Translations under genes and position numbers: made by a program
Shown here: in pieces, positions 1-7,639 of the stretch
Layout: each line of letters starts with the position of its first letter
Numbering within the stretch: position 1 is the stretch's first letter
The notes under the pieces: generated by a model
Seen by the model: the letters and a program-made list of their open reading frames with translations, nothing else
Told to the model about the DNA's origin: nothing
Databases searched by the model: none
Source of the DNA: RPQK01 sp041946865
Lineage (GTDB): Bacteria; Acidobacteriota; UBA6911; RPQK01
Reading direction: 5' to 3'
Assembly (NCBI GenBank): GCA_041946865.1
Contig: JBHGBF010000032.1
Span: forward strand, 1 to 41,906
DNA: 41,906 nucleotides

Positions 1-72
1 GTTCAAAGGTTCAGAGGTTCAGAGGTTCAGAGGTTCAAAGGTTCAGAGGTTCAAAGGTTCAAAGGTTTCAGG
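1..72. repeat. 8-bp tandem repeat GTTCARAG, about 8 units
   Basis: Eight consecutive octamers, each GTTCAAAG or GTTCAGAG, fill positions 1-64, and a degenerate ninth unit follows to 72. The array touches the left edge, so its full length is unknown. It is followed by pyrimidine-rich sequence with loose CCCTTTG-type repeats (about 95-155). No open frame through it looks like a real gene. Confidence 0.9.
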
Positions 73-207
73 GGAAGCAAGTTTTGCTTCTTTGCCCTTT
101 GACCCCTTTGATCCTTTACCCCTTCGTTTTTCCCCTTTGTCCCTTGAGGCAACTGCAGCTACATTAGAATCGGCCGGCCGCTGCTGTCCGGCCTTTCTGC
201 TGCTGTG

Positions 208-216
208 TGCTAAAAT
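208..216 (+). promoter_or_regulatory. possible extended minus-10 box for malQ
   Basis: TGC followed by TAAAAT at 211-216 resembles an extended minus-10 element 31 nt before the malQ ATG. I see no convincing minus-35 hexamer, so this is a weak call. Confidence 0.3.
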
Positions 217-247
217 TGCCTGACCTTTTAGTTTCCCTTGGGTATTT

Positions 248-1825
248 ATGACCTCTCGGTCAAGCGGTCTTCTTCTGCATCCTACTTCTTTACCTGGACG
301 GTGGGGCATCGGAGATCTGGGGCAGCCGGCCTATGACTTTGTGGATTTCCTGGAAAAGGCGGGGCAGCGCCTCTGGCAGATCCTGCCCCTGGGTCCTACC
401 GGCCACGGGAATTCCCCTTACCAGTGTCTCTCCTCGTTTGCCGGCAACCCGCTGCTTATTAGCCTGGACGAGCTTTTCAAGCAGGGATGGCTCACGGCGG
501 AGGAGGTGCAGTCGGCGCCATCGGCTGATCGGCTCTGCGAGACGCGTGTCAATTACTCTGCGGTCGGGGAATTCAAACGATGGTGTCTCGACCGGGCGTA
601 CGAGCGTTTCCGAGACCGGCCCAGCCAGGAACAGCGGGCCCGTTTTGCGAGCTTCTGCGCGGCCGAACAGGAGTGGCTCGAGGACTTTGCCCTCTTCGTG
701 GCTCTGAAGGATCATTACCGCGGCGCGTCCTGGGATCAATGGGAGCACAGCGCGGTCTTACGAGAACCCCAGGCCCTGCAGCGCTGGAAGCAGAAGTTGC
801 ACGAGCAAGTCGAGGCCAACAAGTTCTTCCAGTTCGTCTTCTTTGAACAATGGCGCAACCTCAAGGATTACGCGAATCGAAAGGGCATTCGCATTGTCGG
901 AGACATGCCCGTCTTCGTCGCCTATGACGGCGCTGATGTCTGGTCGCATCCGGAACTCTTCTTCCTTGACCAGAATCGCCGTCCGACCGTCATGGCCGGC
1001 GTCCCACCCGACTACTTCAGTCCGACTGGACAGCTGTGGGGGAATCCTCTTTACCGGTGGGACCGGATGGCCGAAGACGGCTACCGCTGGTGGATCAGCC
1101 GGGTCAAGAATACGCTCGAACTCGTCGACATCGTCCGGCTGGATCATTTTCGCGGCTTCGAGGCGTATTGGGAGGTAGAGGCGGGTGAAAAGACCGCCGC
1201 CAAAGGGCGTTGGGTCAAAGGTCCCGGCGAAAAACTCTTGCGCGCCCTGAAACAGGCTGTAGGCGATCTTCCTTTTGTGGCCGAGGATCTGGGATTGATC
1301 ACGCCGGAGGTCGAACAGTTGCGAGAGCAGTTCGCCCTGCCAGGTATGAAGGTGCTGCATTTTGCTTTCGGCGACAGCGCCGCCAATCCCTATCTGCCCC
1401 ACAATCACGTTCGTAACTGCGTGGTTTATACGGGAACACACGACAATGACACCACGCTTGGCTGGTTCAACACCCTCGAGCCCGCGGAGAAAAAGGTCAT
1501 CGAGGAATACGTCGGACACACCGTCCGGCACCCCTGCCGGGACCTGCTGCGTTTGGCGTTTTCTTCGGTGGCAGATGTCGTTATAGTTCCGGTTCAGGAT
1601 CTGCTTTGCCTGGGTAGTGACGCTCGAATGAACGTGCCCGGAGTGGCGGACGGTAACTGGGAATGGCGTTTGCGAGAGGGCGAGCTCAGCGAAAAGCTGG
1701 CGGTGGAGTTGAAGAGCATCACGTTGTTCTACGGCCGGGGTGAGAAAGGCAAGATCGAGTTGAAGGGGCTCACCCGGCAAGACGGATTGACACCGACTGA
1801 CACGGAAGGCTGCGGTCCGTGCTAG
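248..1825 (+). CDS. malQ: 4-alpha-glucanotransferase (amylomaltase)
   Basis: Cytoplasmic GH77 enzyme that transfers alpha-1,4-glucan segments between malto-oligosaccharides or glycogen, releasing glucose. The 525-residue length fits the short bacterial amylomaltase type. The N-terminus carries the family signature RSSGLLLHPTSLPG followed by GIGDLG. The three catalytic carboxylates are visible: nucleophile Asp299 in RLDHFRG, acid/base Glu346 in VAEDLG, and Asp399 in THDNDTT. Their spacing is close to that known for the Thermus enzyme. The ATG at 248 is the natural start because the family signature begins at residue 3, although the ribosome binding site is poor. The next gene starts 26 nt after the stop and may be co-transcribed. 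No other glycogen gene is adjacent. Confidence 0.96.
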   Translation: MTSRSSGLLLHPTSLPGRWGIGDLGQPAYDFVDFLEKAGQRLWQILPLGPTGHGNSPYQCLSSFAGNPLLISLDELFKQGWLTAEEVQSAPSADRLCETRVNYSAVGEFKRWCLDRAYERFRDRPSQEQRARFASFCAAEQEWLEDFALFVALKDHYRGASWDQWEHSAVLREPQALQRWKQKLHEQVEANKFFQFVFFEQWRNLKDYANRKGIRIVGDMPVFVAYDGADVWSHPELFFLDQNRRPTVMAGVPPDYFSPTGQLWGNPLYRWDRMAEDGYRWWISRVKNTLELVDIVRLDHFRGFEAYWEVEAGEKTAAKGRWVKGPGEKLLRALKQAVGDLPFVAEDLGLITPEVEQLREQFALPGMKVLHFAFGDSAANPYLPHNHVRNCVVYTGTHDNDTTLGWFNTLEPAEKKVIEEYVGHTVRHPCRDLLRLAFSSVADVVIVPVQDLLCLGSDARMNVPGVADGNWEWRLREGELSEKLAVELKSITLFYGRGEKGKIELKGLTRQDGLTPTDTEGCGPC

Positions 1826-1851
1826 TCGGTGCTGGGCGCAGAGAGACGAAA

Positions 1852-2730
1852 ATGTCTTTTGACGGGTTTGAAGAGACTGAGATACAGACACTCGGGCAGC
1901 TTCTCGATCTCGTTACTCCTTCCGACGTCGATCCCAATAGCGGCCGAAGGCGTGACTACTCGGTCTATCGGGGTGATTCGGACGCCGAGCGCCCTCTCCT
2001 GACCAGTCTGGATAAGCTGGGGGGCATTTCCCCGCCGCACACCAAGGCGCACCTCGAGGAGCATATCCTGAGGAATTTCATCCGGTACTCTCGTCCCTAT
2101 CTGCCGCAGCCTTACGCGAATGACTGGGAGGTTTTGGTCATCGCGCAGCACCATGGGCTGCCGACTCGCCTGCTCGACTGGACCTACTCGCCGCTGGTGG
2201 CCGCGAATTTTGCGACTCTGGGAAGCCATCCCGGCCCGAACAGAGTCATCTGGAAGCTGAACTGGAAGCAGGTCCATGAACACTTCAAACTGCGTCCGAT
2301 CGCCTTTCTGGTTCAGGACCTGGACCGCGTGCTGAACGAAAAAGGGATTTCGTCACCGTGGGATCTGTTTAACGCCTCCGGCACGGGAGACTCGGCCTTT
2401 GCCTGTATGCTCGAGCCGCCGGCCCTCGACTCGCGCATCGTGGCGCAGTCGGCAACCTTCACCCTGTGTTCGGACAAGACCAAGTCCTTCGATCAGATCC
2501 TGTGCGAGCATGGGCTCCAATCCGCGCTGCGCCGATTTATCATCCCGCGGGACAGGATCGATCTGATACGCGACCAACTCGATCTGTGCGGCATGGACGA
2601 GCGACGGCTCTTTCCGGATCTCGACGGTGTTGCTGCCGAGATGAAGCGCTATTATTCGTCGTCTTTTCGTCTGGAGGACTGGGAGCGGAAGGCGGGATCG
2701 GAGAGGAGCCAGCCAGGCACAAAAGCCTGA
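1852..2730 (+). CDS. FRG-domain protein
   Basis: A 292-residue soluble protein of the FRG family, named for a Phe/Tyr-Arg-Gly motif. YRG is seen at residues 39-41, followed by DSD. The second conserved block, QHHGLPTRLLDW (about 99-110) followed by SPLVAANFA, is also present. The biochemical role of FRG domains is not established; they occur in accessory and defence-associated contexts. An in-frame GTG at 1819 overlaps the malQ stop, but the ATG at 1852 has a purine-rich GAGAGACGAAA just upstream and gives a normal N-terminus, so I chose it. No toxin, antitoxin or restriction partner is adjacent, and the gene may simply be co-transcribed with malQ. Confidence 0.85.
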   Translation: MSFDGFEETEIQTLGQLLDLVTPSDVDPNSGRRRDYSVYRGDSDAERPLLTSLDKLGGISPPHTKAHLEEHILRNFIRYSRPYLPQPYANDWEVLVIAQHHGLPTRLLDWTYSPLVAANFATLGSHPGPNRVIWKLNWKQVHEHFKLRPIAFLVQDLDRVLNEKGISSPWDLFNASGTGDSAFACMLEPPALDSRIVAQSATFTLCSDKTKSFDQILCEHGLQSALRRFIIPRDRIDLIRDQLDLCGMDERRLFPDLDGVAAEMKRYYSSSFRLEDWERKAGSERSQPGTKA

Positions 2731-2810
2731 TCCGGACTCTCACAATGGAGCGGACCAAGGCCGCAAACTGTTCGTAGTTCCTCTCTTAGGCTGGATTTTC
2801 AACTGAATCC

Positions 2811-2831
2811 AAAAATCCGCCTCGAGGCGGA
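2811..2831 (-). terminator. intrinsic terminator of the PPOX gene
   Basis: Read on the minus strand, the palindrome TCCGCCTCGAGGCGGA (6-bp stem, TCGA loop) is followed directly by TTTTT, about 80 nt after the stop of the minus-strand gene at 2909. The gap 2731-2908 between the convergent genes also holds GTTCGTAGTTCC at 2770-2781, a word shared with the inverted repeat at 6224-6268. Confidence 0.6.
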
Positions 2832-2908
2832 ACAGGACTCGCTTTCGCTGTGCTGAGCACGAACTTACGACCCACCACACCAGGTTCCGCCCCCGTTTCA
2901 CGCCGCCG

Positions 2909-3310
2909 TTACCCCATCGAGCTCGTTTTCTCCGGGCGGATCTTGTAAAGGACGCGGACCTCACCCGGCTGGGCGTTGGGATACTTATCGACTCCCAGAT
3001 ACTTCTTCGCCATTTTGTCGATATGCTCGCTCGCGCCTTCCTCCGTGATTTCAGCCACCGTGCCCCGGACTTCCAGATAACGGTAGGGATTCTTGGGGTC
3101 CATGATGGAGAGGGCCACCCGTTTGTCCCGTCGCATATTCCGGTCTTTCTGGCGACCTTTTGCGGTGTTGACCACAACGTAGGTGCCGTCGTAGTCGCAC
3201 CACACCGGCGTCACTTGAGGTCGCCCGTCGGGCATCAGCGTCGCGAGGTGGGCAAAGCAGGGCTTTTGGAAGAGGTCAAGGTATTTCTGCGGAATGACTT
3301 CGTTGGCCAC
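2909..3310 (-). CDS. PPOX-class, F420-dependent-type flavin/deazaflavin-binding protein
   Basis: A 133-residue split-barrel protein of the pyridoxamine-5'-phosphate-oxidase-like fold, closest by eye to the Rv1155-like group annotated as PPOX-class F420-dependent enzymes. The typical run is visible: DGRPQVTPVW, then VVNTAKGRQKDRNMRRD (cofactor phosphate-binding basic stretch), then DPKNPYRYLEVRG. The GTG start at 3308-3310 is preceded on the minus strand by AAGGAGG with a 7-nt spacer, an ideal site. Substrate and cofactor (FMN or F420) cannot be read from sequence, and no F420 biosynthesis gene lies in the window. It is monocistronic, convergent with the FRG gene and divergent from the sigma-factor gene. 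The divergent gap 3311-3529 (219 nt) holds purine-rich and AT-rich sequence but no promoter I trust. Confidence 0.85.
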   Translation of the reverse strand: MANEVIPQKYLDLFQKPCFAHLATLMPDGRPQVTPVWCDYDGTYVVVNTAKGRQKDRNMRRDKRVALSIMDPKNPYRYLEVRGTVAEITEEGASEHIDKMAKKYLGVDKYPNAQPGEVRVLYKIRPEKTSSMG

Positions 3311-3529
3311 GGCTGATCCTCCTTAAGTGTCTTTATGGAGAGCATGTTATCGCCGAGCGAAGGAAGCTTCAACTCGCGGGGAAAAGACGCGAAAAAGGCG
3401 GAAAAAGGCAGCCGCGGATCAGGCGGAAGCTCGCATCGTCTGGCGCGTGAGGTTACACTTGTATTATCTGTAACTAATTCCTGTCTGTCGCTCTCTATTC
3501 TTTGCGGATTACAAACTGGGGGTCTTTTG

Positions 3530-4243
3530 GTGAACACTCAGACGGTCGTCTCATATGAACAGGGTAAGGTTCTGACGGACGAGGACGTAGTCACCCGCGT
3601 CCTGGATGGCGAAACCGCGCTCTTTGAGGTCATCATGCGGCGGCACAACCAGCGTCTGTATCGGACCGTTCGCGCCATCCTGGGCAGCGACGATGAAGCC
3701 GAAGACGTGATGCAGGACGTGTATGTCCAGGCGTATCGGAACCTTGCTCAGTTCGAGGGCAGGGCGAGCCTGGCTACCTGGCTGACCCGGATCACGGTTA
3801 ACCAGTGCTTTTCACGGCTCAGGAAACGCCGGCACTTTTACCCGATTGACACCGAACGGGAAATGAAAATGATCGAGAGGATGGATGACGGCAGACCGGG
3901 ACCGGAAAAACAGATGCTGAATCGGGAGGTTCGGCACGTGCTTGAGCTCGCGATTGAGCAGATGCCTGCCCGCTACCGCTCTGTCCTGATTCTTAGGGAT
4001 GTTGAAGGCTTGTCGACCGCGGAGGCCGCCGAATCGCTGGGAATGAGCGTCGAGGCGGTCAAGGTCAATCTGCACCGAGGTCGTGCCTATTTGCGAAAGG
4101 CCTTGGAGCAGAAGGGCGGGGAAACGTTGCGCAACGTCTTCGCGTTTGAGGCCCCCCGCTGCAACCGCGTGGTTGCCAATGTAATGGCGATCATCAGCAC
4201 GCTGCCGAAAATCGGTGACACACACGTAACTGGCCCTAGGTAA
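3530..4243 (+). CDS. ECF-type RNA polymerase sigma factor
   Basis: A 237-residue sigma-70 family protein with only regions 2 and 4. Region 2 spans about residues 20-95, including DEAEDVMQDVYVQAYRNL and the promoter-melting segment FEGRASLATWLTRITVNQC. Region 4 spans about 135-190 (MPARYRSVLILRDVEGLS, then a helix-turn-helix ending in VKVNLHRGRAYLRKAL). A short C-terminal extension carries RCNRVVANVMAII, a Cys-containing segment I associate with some ECF groups. The frame is open back to 3335, but the upstream part is low-complexity and AT-rich. The GTG at 3530 has GGGGG about 8 nt upstream, so I use it. No anti-sigma gene with a zinc finger or membrane segment follows, so its regulator is not visible here. 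Confidence 0.9.
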   Translation: MNTQTVVSYEQGKVLTDEDVVTRVLDGETALFEVIMRRHNQRLYRTVRAILGSDDEAEDVMQDVYVQAYRNLAQFEGRASLATWLTRITVNQCFSRLRKRRHFYPIDTEREMKMIERMDDGRPGPEKQMLNREVRHVLELAIEQMPARYRSVLILRDVEGLSTAEAAESLGMSVEAVKVNLHRGRAYLRKALEQKGGETLRNVFAFEAPRCNRVVANVMAIISTLPKIGDTHVTGPR

Positions 4244-4246
4244 TGC

Positions 4247-4273
4247 GGTTACCCGTTACCGGTTACCGGTTAC
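4247..4273 (+). repeat. short heptamer repeat GTTACC[C/G]-type, about 4 units
   Basis: Four back-to-back heptamers (GGTTACC, CGTTACC, GGTTACC, GGTTAC) begin 4 nt after the sigma-factor stop codon. They are the reverse complement of the unit in the 82-copy array at 31892-32465. Confidence 0.85.
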
Positions 4274-4571
4274 GAGGGTGGTGAACCTATAGACTTATGT
4301 GTATCGAGCGCCTTTTGAAGTGAGCGCGTGGTTCCTGACCCTCGGTGTTACGGCAGCCAGGCGAAACGGCGCCGCAAGCGCAGCGCTGTTTCGCCTGGAG
4401 TTCGCGTAAGGAGCAGGGCATGGCCCCGAAAGAAAGCGTGTCATTAGGTTGTAAACCCGTAACGCAATGTGACTGACGGATCCTTGCGCAGAGGCTGGGC
4501 TAGAAGTTAGATATTCACACCGTTCGACTCAAATCTGGAGAGCAGGGAGAGCTTCAGGGAGAGCAAGCAGG
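4274..4571. other. intergenic region with an imperfect hairpin
   Basis: No gene is seen between the sigma factor and the DoxX gene. At 4357-4398, CCAGGCGAAACGGCGC pairs with GCGCTGTTTCGCCTGG (16-bp stem with one G-T pair, loop about 10 nt). The loop side contains GCCGCAAGCGCAGCGCT (4371-4387), nearly identical to a word in the large inverted repeat at 12650-12666. This looks like a REP-like palindrome rather than a classical terminator, since no T-tract follows. Confidence 0.6.
4484..4512 (+). promoter_or_regulatory. sigma-70-like promoter of the DoxX operon
   Basis: TTGCGC (4484-4489) and TTAGAT (4507-4512) are separated by 17 nt, about 60 nt before the DoxX start codon. Confidence 0.5.
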
Positions 4572-4982
4572 ATGACTATAAACATTCTCAGTCGTCTGGC
4601 GACGCCGATGTATAACGTGATGCGCATTGCCTTAGGCCTTCTCTTTGCATGTCACGGAGCGCAGAAGCTGTTCGGTTGGTTTGGGGGTCAGAAGGCGACG
4701 CTGGCCAGCCTGATGGGCATGGCCGGAGTGATCGAATTTTTCGGGGGTCTTTTGATAGCGGTCGGTTTGGTGACCCAAATCGCCGCTTTCATTTGTGCAG
4801 GCGAAATGGCGGTCGCTTATTTTATGGCCCATGCGGCCAATGCGCTTTTGCCGATCCAGAACCAGGGTGAGCTGGCCCTGCTGTACATGTTCGCTTTCCT
4901 GTACATCATGGCCCATGGAGGCGGGTTGTGGAGCATTGACGCCTATATCGGCGGGCCGGCTGCTCGCTCCAAAGTCTTATAA
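4572..4982 (+). CDS. DoxX-family integral membrane protein
   Basis: A 136-residue protein made almost entirely of four hydrophobic helices (about residues 12-32, 45-68, 70-92 and 100-120). The DoxX-type N-terminal pattern RIALGLLFACHGAQKLFGWFGG is recognisable, with the conserved HGxQKLFG element after helix 1. DoxX proteins are inner-membrane proteins linked in some bacteria to thiol or quinone redox stress handling; the precise activity here is unknown. The ATG at 4572 follows a purine-rich AGGGAGAGCAAGCAGG. The sorbosone-dehydrogenase-like gene begins 43 nt downstream in the same direction, so the two probably share the promoter at 4484-4512. Confidence 0.9.
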   Translation: MTINILSRLATPMYNVMRIALGLLFACHGAQKLFGWFGGQKATLASLMGMAGVIEFFGGLLIAVGLVTQIAAFICAGEMAVAYFMAHAANALLPIQNQGELALLYMFAFLYIMAHGGGLWSIDAYIGGPAARSKVL

Positions 4983-5025
4983 CCTGGAGCCGATCCGCCA
5001 TTACCCAAACGGCCGAGAGGTCCTG

Positions 5026-6180
5026 ATGCCTGAATCACAAGCAGAATCCGTCCGAACTGTTGTGGGTGTGTCTCTTCTGTTTGTCCCGCTCTTTTCGTTC
5101 TGTTCCACCACGGAGAGCTCCGCCCCGCAGCCTGCCGTTTCGGACCGCCGGATCCCGCTCGAGTGGATTCGTCTGCCCCTGGGGTTCCGGATAGCTGTCT
5201 TTGCGGACAACGTGCCTGATGCCCGTTCGCTCACCCGCGGAGACAGCGGAACCATCTTTGTGGGGACGCTGAAGGATTCGGTCATGGCCGCCCGCGACAC
5301 CGACCAGGACGGCAAGGCAGACCGGGTTTACACCATCGCCAGAGGCCTCAACATGCCGAATGGGGTGGCCTTCAGAGACGGTGCGCTGTATGTGGCGGAG
5401 ATCAATCGAATCCTGCGGTACGACGACATCGAAAGCCGCCTGGACAATCCTCCGCAGCCGGCCGTCGTCAATGATTCTTACCCTTCGGACGAGCACCACG
5501 GCTGGAAGTTCATCGCCTTCGGACCCGACGGCTGGTTGTATGTCCCGGTCGGCGCTCCCTGCAACGTTTGTCTGCGGGAGGACAAGCGTTACGCCTCCAT
5601 TACCCGCATCAGACCCGATGGATCGGGCCTCGAAGTGTTCGCCAGCGGAGTCCGCAACACGGTCGGATTCGACTGGCACCCGGAAACGGATGTCCTCTGG
5701 TTTACGGACAATGGCCGGGACATGATGGGCGACAACCGTCCGCCGGATGAGCTCAATCAAGCACCGCAGCCGGGAATGCATTTCGGCTTTCCCTATTGCC
5801 AGGGGGACATCCCTGACCCGGAGTTCGGGAAGAGCCGGCCGTGCAACCAGTTCACCCCGCCGGCAATCAAGCTCGGACCCCATGTCGCGGCCATTGGTAT
5901 GCGCTTTTATACCGGCTCGATGTTCCCCACCGAATACAACAATCAGATCTTCATCGCCGAGCACGGCTCATGGAACCGGTCGGTGCCTATCGGTTATCGG
6001 GTGACGCTGGTCCGGCTGGAAGGCAACAAGGCAGTCGAATACAAGGTGTTTGCAGAAGGGTGGCTGCAGGGAGACGACGCCTGGGGTCGCCCCGTTGATG
6101 TCCTGGTCATGCCCGACGGTGCGTTGCTGGTTTCGGATGACGAGATGGGAGTGATTTACAGAATCACGTACCGAGGGTGA
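5026..6180 (+). CDS. exported PQQ/sorbosone dehydrogenase-like beta-propeller protein
   Basis: A 384-residue protein of the L-sorbosone / soluble glucose dehydrogenase-like six-bladed propeller family, predicted to oxidise sugars or aldehydes outside the cytoplasm, possibly with PQQ. Family features are seen along the chain: TIFVGTL, MPNGVAFRDGALYVAE, HHGWKFIAFGPDGWLYVPVG, VRNTVGFDWHPE followed by WFTDNGRD, and near the end IFIAEHGSWNRS and GDDAWGRPVDVLVMPDGALLVSDD. The N-terminus VVGVSLLFVPLFSFC looks like a lipoprotein signal, with Cys at about residue 27, although FSFC is a poor lipobox. The frame runs upstream into the DoxX gene, but the ATG at 5026 has GAGAGG at proper spacing and precedes the signal sequence. 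Substrate and cofactor are unproven. Confidence 0.88.
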   Translation: MPESQAESVRTVVGVSLLFVPLFSFCSTTESSAPQPAVSDRRIPLEWIRLPLGFRIAVFADNVPDARSLTRGDSGTIFVGTLKDSVMAARDTDQDGKADRVYTIARGLNMPNGVAFRDGALYVAEINRILRYDDIESRLDNPPQPAVVNDSYPSDEHHGWKFIAFGPDGWLYVPVGAPCNVCLREDKRYASITRIRPDGSGLEVFASGVRNTVGFDWHPETDVLWFTDNGRDMMGDNRPPDELNQAPQPGMHFGFPYCQGDIPDPEFGKSRPCNQFTPPAIKLGPHVAAIGMRFYTGSMFPTEYNNQIFIAEHGSWNRSVPIGYRVTLVRLEGNKAVEYKVFAEGWLQGDDAWGRPVDVLVMPDGALLVSDDEMGVIYRITYRG

Positions 6181-6223
6181 CACGCCCTCGTTGGCTCACA
6201 TGCGGCGCAGGGGGCGGCCACGA

Positions 6224-6268
6224 TTTGTTCGTAGTTCCGCTTTCTATGAGGGCGGAACTACGAACAAA
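6224..6268. repeat. 17-bp perfect inverted repeat between convergent genes
   Basis: TTTGTTCGTAGTTCCGC (6224-6240) and its exact complement (6252-6268) flank an 11-nt loop. It lies between a plus-strand and a minus-strand gene that converge, so it could end transcription from both sides, but no separate T-tract follows the stem. The half-site word GTTCGTAGTTCC recurs at 2770-2781 in the other convergent gap. Confidence 0.8.
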
Positions 6269-6295
6269 GACGTCTCTTCTCAGCATCTTGCTGCA

Positions 6296-7546
6296 CTAGT
6301 GGACGGTCTTCGACTTCCTGGTCATGAAGTCCATGAGCAGGTAGCTGGCGAGGTTAAGCGTGGTTGTGAAATAGGCTTTGCCCTTGCACATCTCGGACAC
6401 CTTCTTCACAAAGTCGACGAGATAGTAGTCCCTGGCCAACATAAAGGTGTTGATCAGGATTCCCGCTTTTCGGCAATTCGTGACTTCCCGGTAAGTCTCC
6501 TTCAGAATCAGCGGATCCAGGCCGAACGGGTTCTTGTAGATGCGGCCGTCCTCCAGGGTAATCGCCGAGGGTTTGCCGTCGGTGATCATTACGATCTGGC
6601 GCATGTCCTTCTTCTGGTTCAGTAGGATTCTGCGCGCCAGCCTCAACCCTTCGCAGGTATTCGTGTGGTAAGGGCCGACTTTAACCGAAGCGAGACGCGC
6701 CAGCGGAATCTGCTCGGCGGAATCGTGGAAAAGGATCACTTCCAGCGAGTCGCCGGGGAACTGGGTCCGGATCAGGTGTGACAGTGCGAGCGCGACTTTC
6801 TTGGCTGGAGTGAAGCGGTCTTCGCCATACAGAATCATGCTGTGGCTGCAGTCGAGCATCAGCACGGTCGCACATGAGCTCTGGTAATCGGTCTGGTAAA
6901 CCGTCAGGTCGCTGTAATGAAGGCGCAGCGGGCCTCCTACTCCTTCCCTTCTGACCGCATTCAGGAGTGTCTCGGTGACGTCCAGATTCAAAACATCGCC
7001 GAACTCATACGGCCGGCTCGGAGCGTCGCTCGCAATGCCCGTCGAGTACTCGCGGGTATCGTGCCGGCCGAAGCTGCTGCGGCCAAGCGAGGACATCAGC
7101 TCCCGAAGCGTCTTGTAGCCAAGGAAGTCGATGCTCTTGTCAGTCAGCTCGAATCGCACATTCTTGACCGGCTCATCTTCTTTGCCGGGCCCGTTCGGGG
7201 GCGGCTGGCCCCATTCTCCTTCGGAGACGCGCAGGTAGCCTTCCTGCAGCAGTCGCTGCATGATCTGGTTGAGCAGCTCTTCTACTTCAGGCGGTAGAGA
7301 GCCGTTAGGGTAGTTGCGCGCGAAGTCCTTCAGGGATTCACGCCAGTCCTCCGGCAGCAACTCGTTCTCAGCCAGGATTTCGGCCAGGGCTTTCCTAAGC
7401 CCGGCCAGACTCTGGGAGTTGTCTGAAACGTACTTGGAGTAGAAGCCGCTGTCCAGGAAAAAGTCCTTAAGCTGATTCATCAGATCCTCAAGGTCGATCT
7501 CGCCGGCTGGATCTGGCAGGTACTTGCTGTATCGAACTCGGGCCAT
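6296..7546 (-). CDS. VWA-domain protein, partner of a MoxR/ChlI-like ATPase
   Basis: A 416-residue soluble protein. The N-terminal 200 residues are mostly helical and charged, with no signal peptide. The C-terminal half is a von Willebrand factor A domain with an intact metal-ion site: D232-C-S234-H-S236, Thr297 in HTNTCEG, and D323 in ITDGKP. It lies 93 nt downstream of the AAA ATPase gene on the same strand, and AAGAGGAG precedes the ATG by about 8 nt. AAA+VWA pairs such as BchI/BchD, RavA/ViaA and MoxR/CoxE act as chaperone or metal-insertion machines on a third protein. The substrate of this pair cannot be read from the neighbourhood, since no tetrapyrrole or oxidase subunit gene is near. 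Confidence 0.9.
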   Translation of the reverse strand: MARVRYSKYLPDPAGEIDLEDLMNQLKDFFLDSGFYSKYVSDNSQSLAGLRKALAEILAENELLPEDWRESLKDFARNYPNGSLPPEVEELLNQIMQRLLQEGYLRVSEGEWGQPPPNGPGKEDEPVKNVRFELTDKSIDFLGYKTLRELMSSLGRSSFGRHDTREYSTGIASDAPSRPYEFGDVLNLDVTETLLNAVRREGVGGPLRLHYSDLTVYQTDYQSSCATVLMLDCSHSMILYGEDRFTPAKKVALALSHLIRTQFPGDSLEVILFHDSAEQIPLARLASVKVGPYHTNTCEGLRLARRILLNQKKDMRQIVMITDGKPSAITLEDGRIYKNPFGLDPLILKETYREVTNCRKAGILINTFMLARDYYLVDFVKKVSEMCKGKAYFTTTLNLASYLLMDFMTRKSKTVH

Positions 7547-7639
7547 GAGAAAACTCCTCTTGCCCTCCCCGCGATCCGGTCCTCGGTCTTTGCTCTTGAG
7601 GAAACGGCCGCCTCGCCCCTCAGAATGCTCTTGCCGCGG

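Noticed and set aside
43..309. Small basic protein on the minus strand at the left end
   Set aside because: It is composed of translated short repeats and the antisense of the malQ start.
758..1891. 377-codon minus-strand frame
   Set aside because: It is antisense to malQ, which has all catalytic residues; high GC explains the lack of stops.
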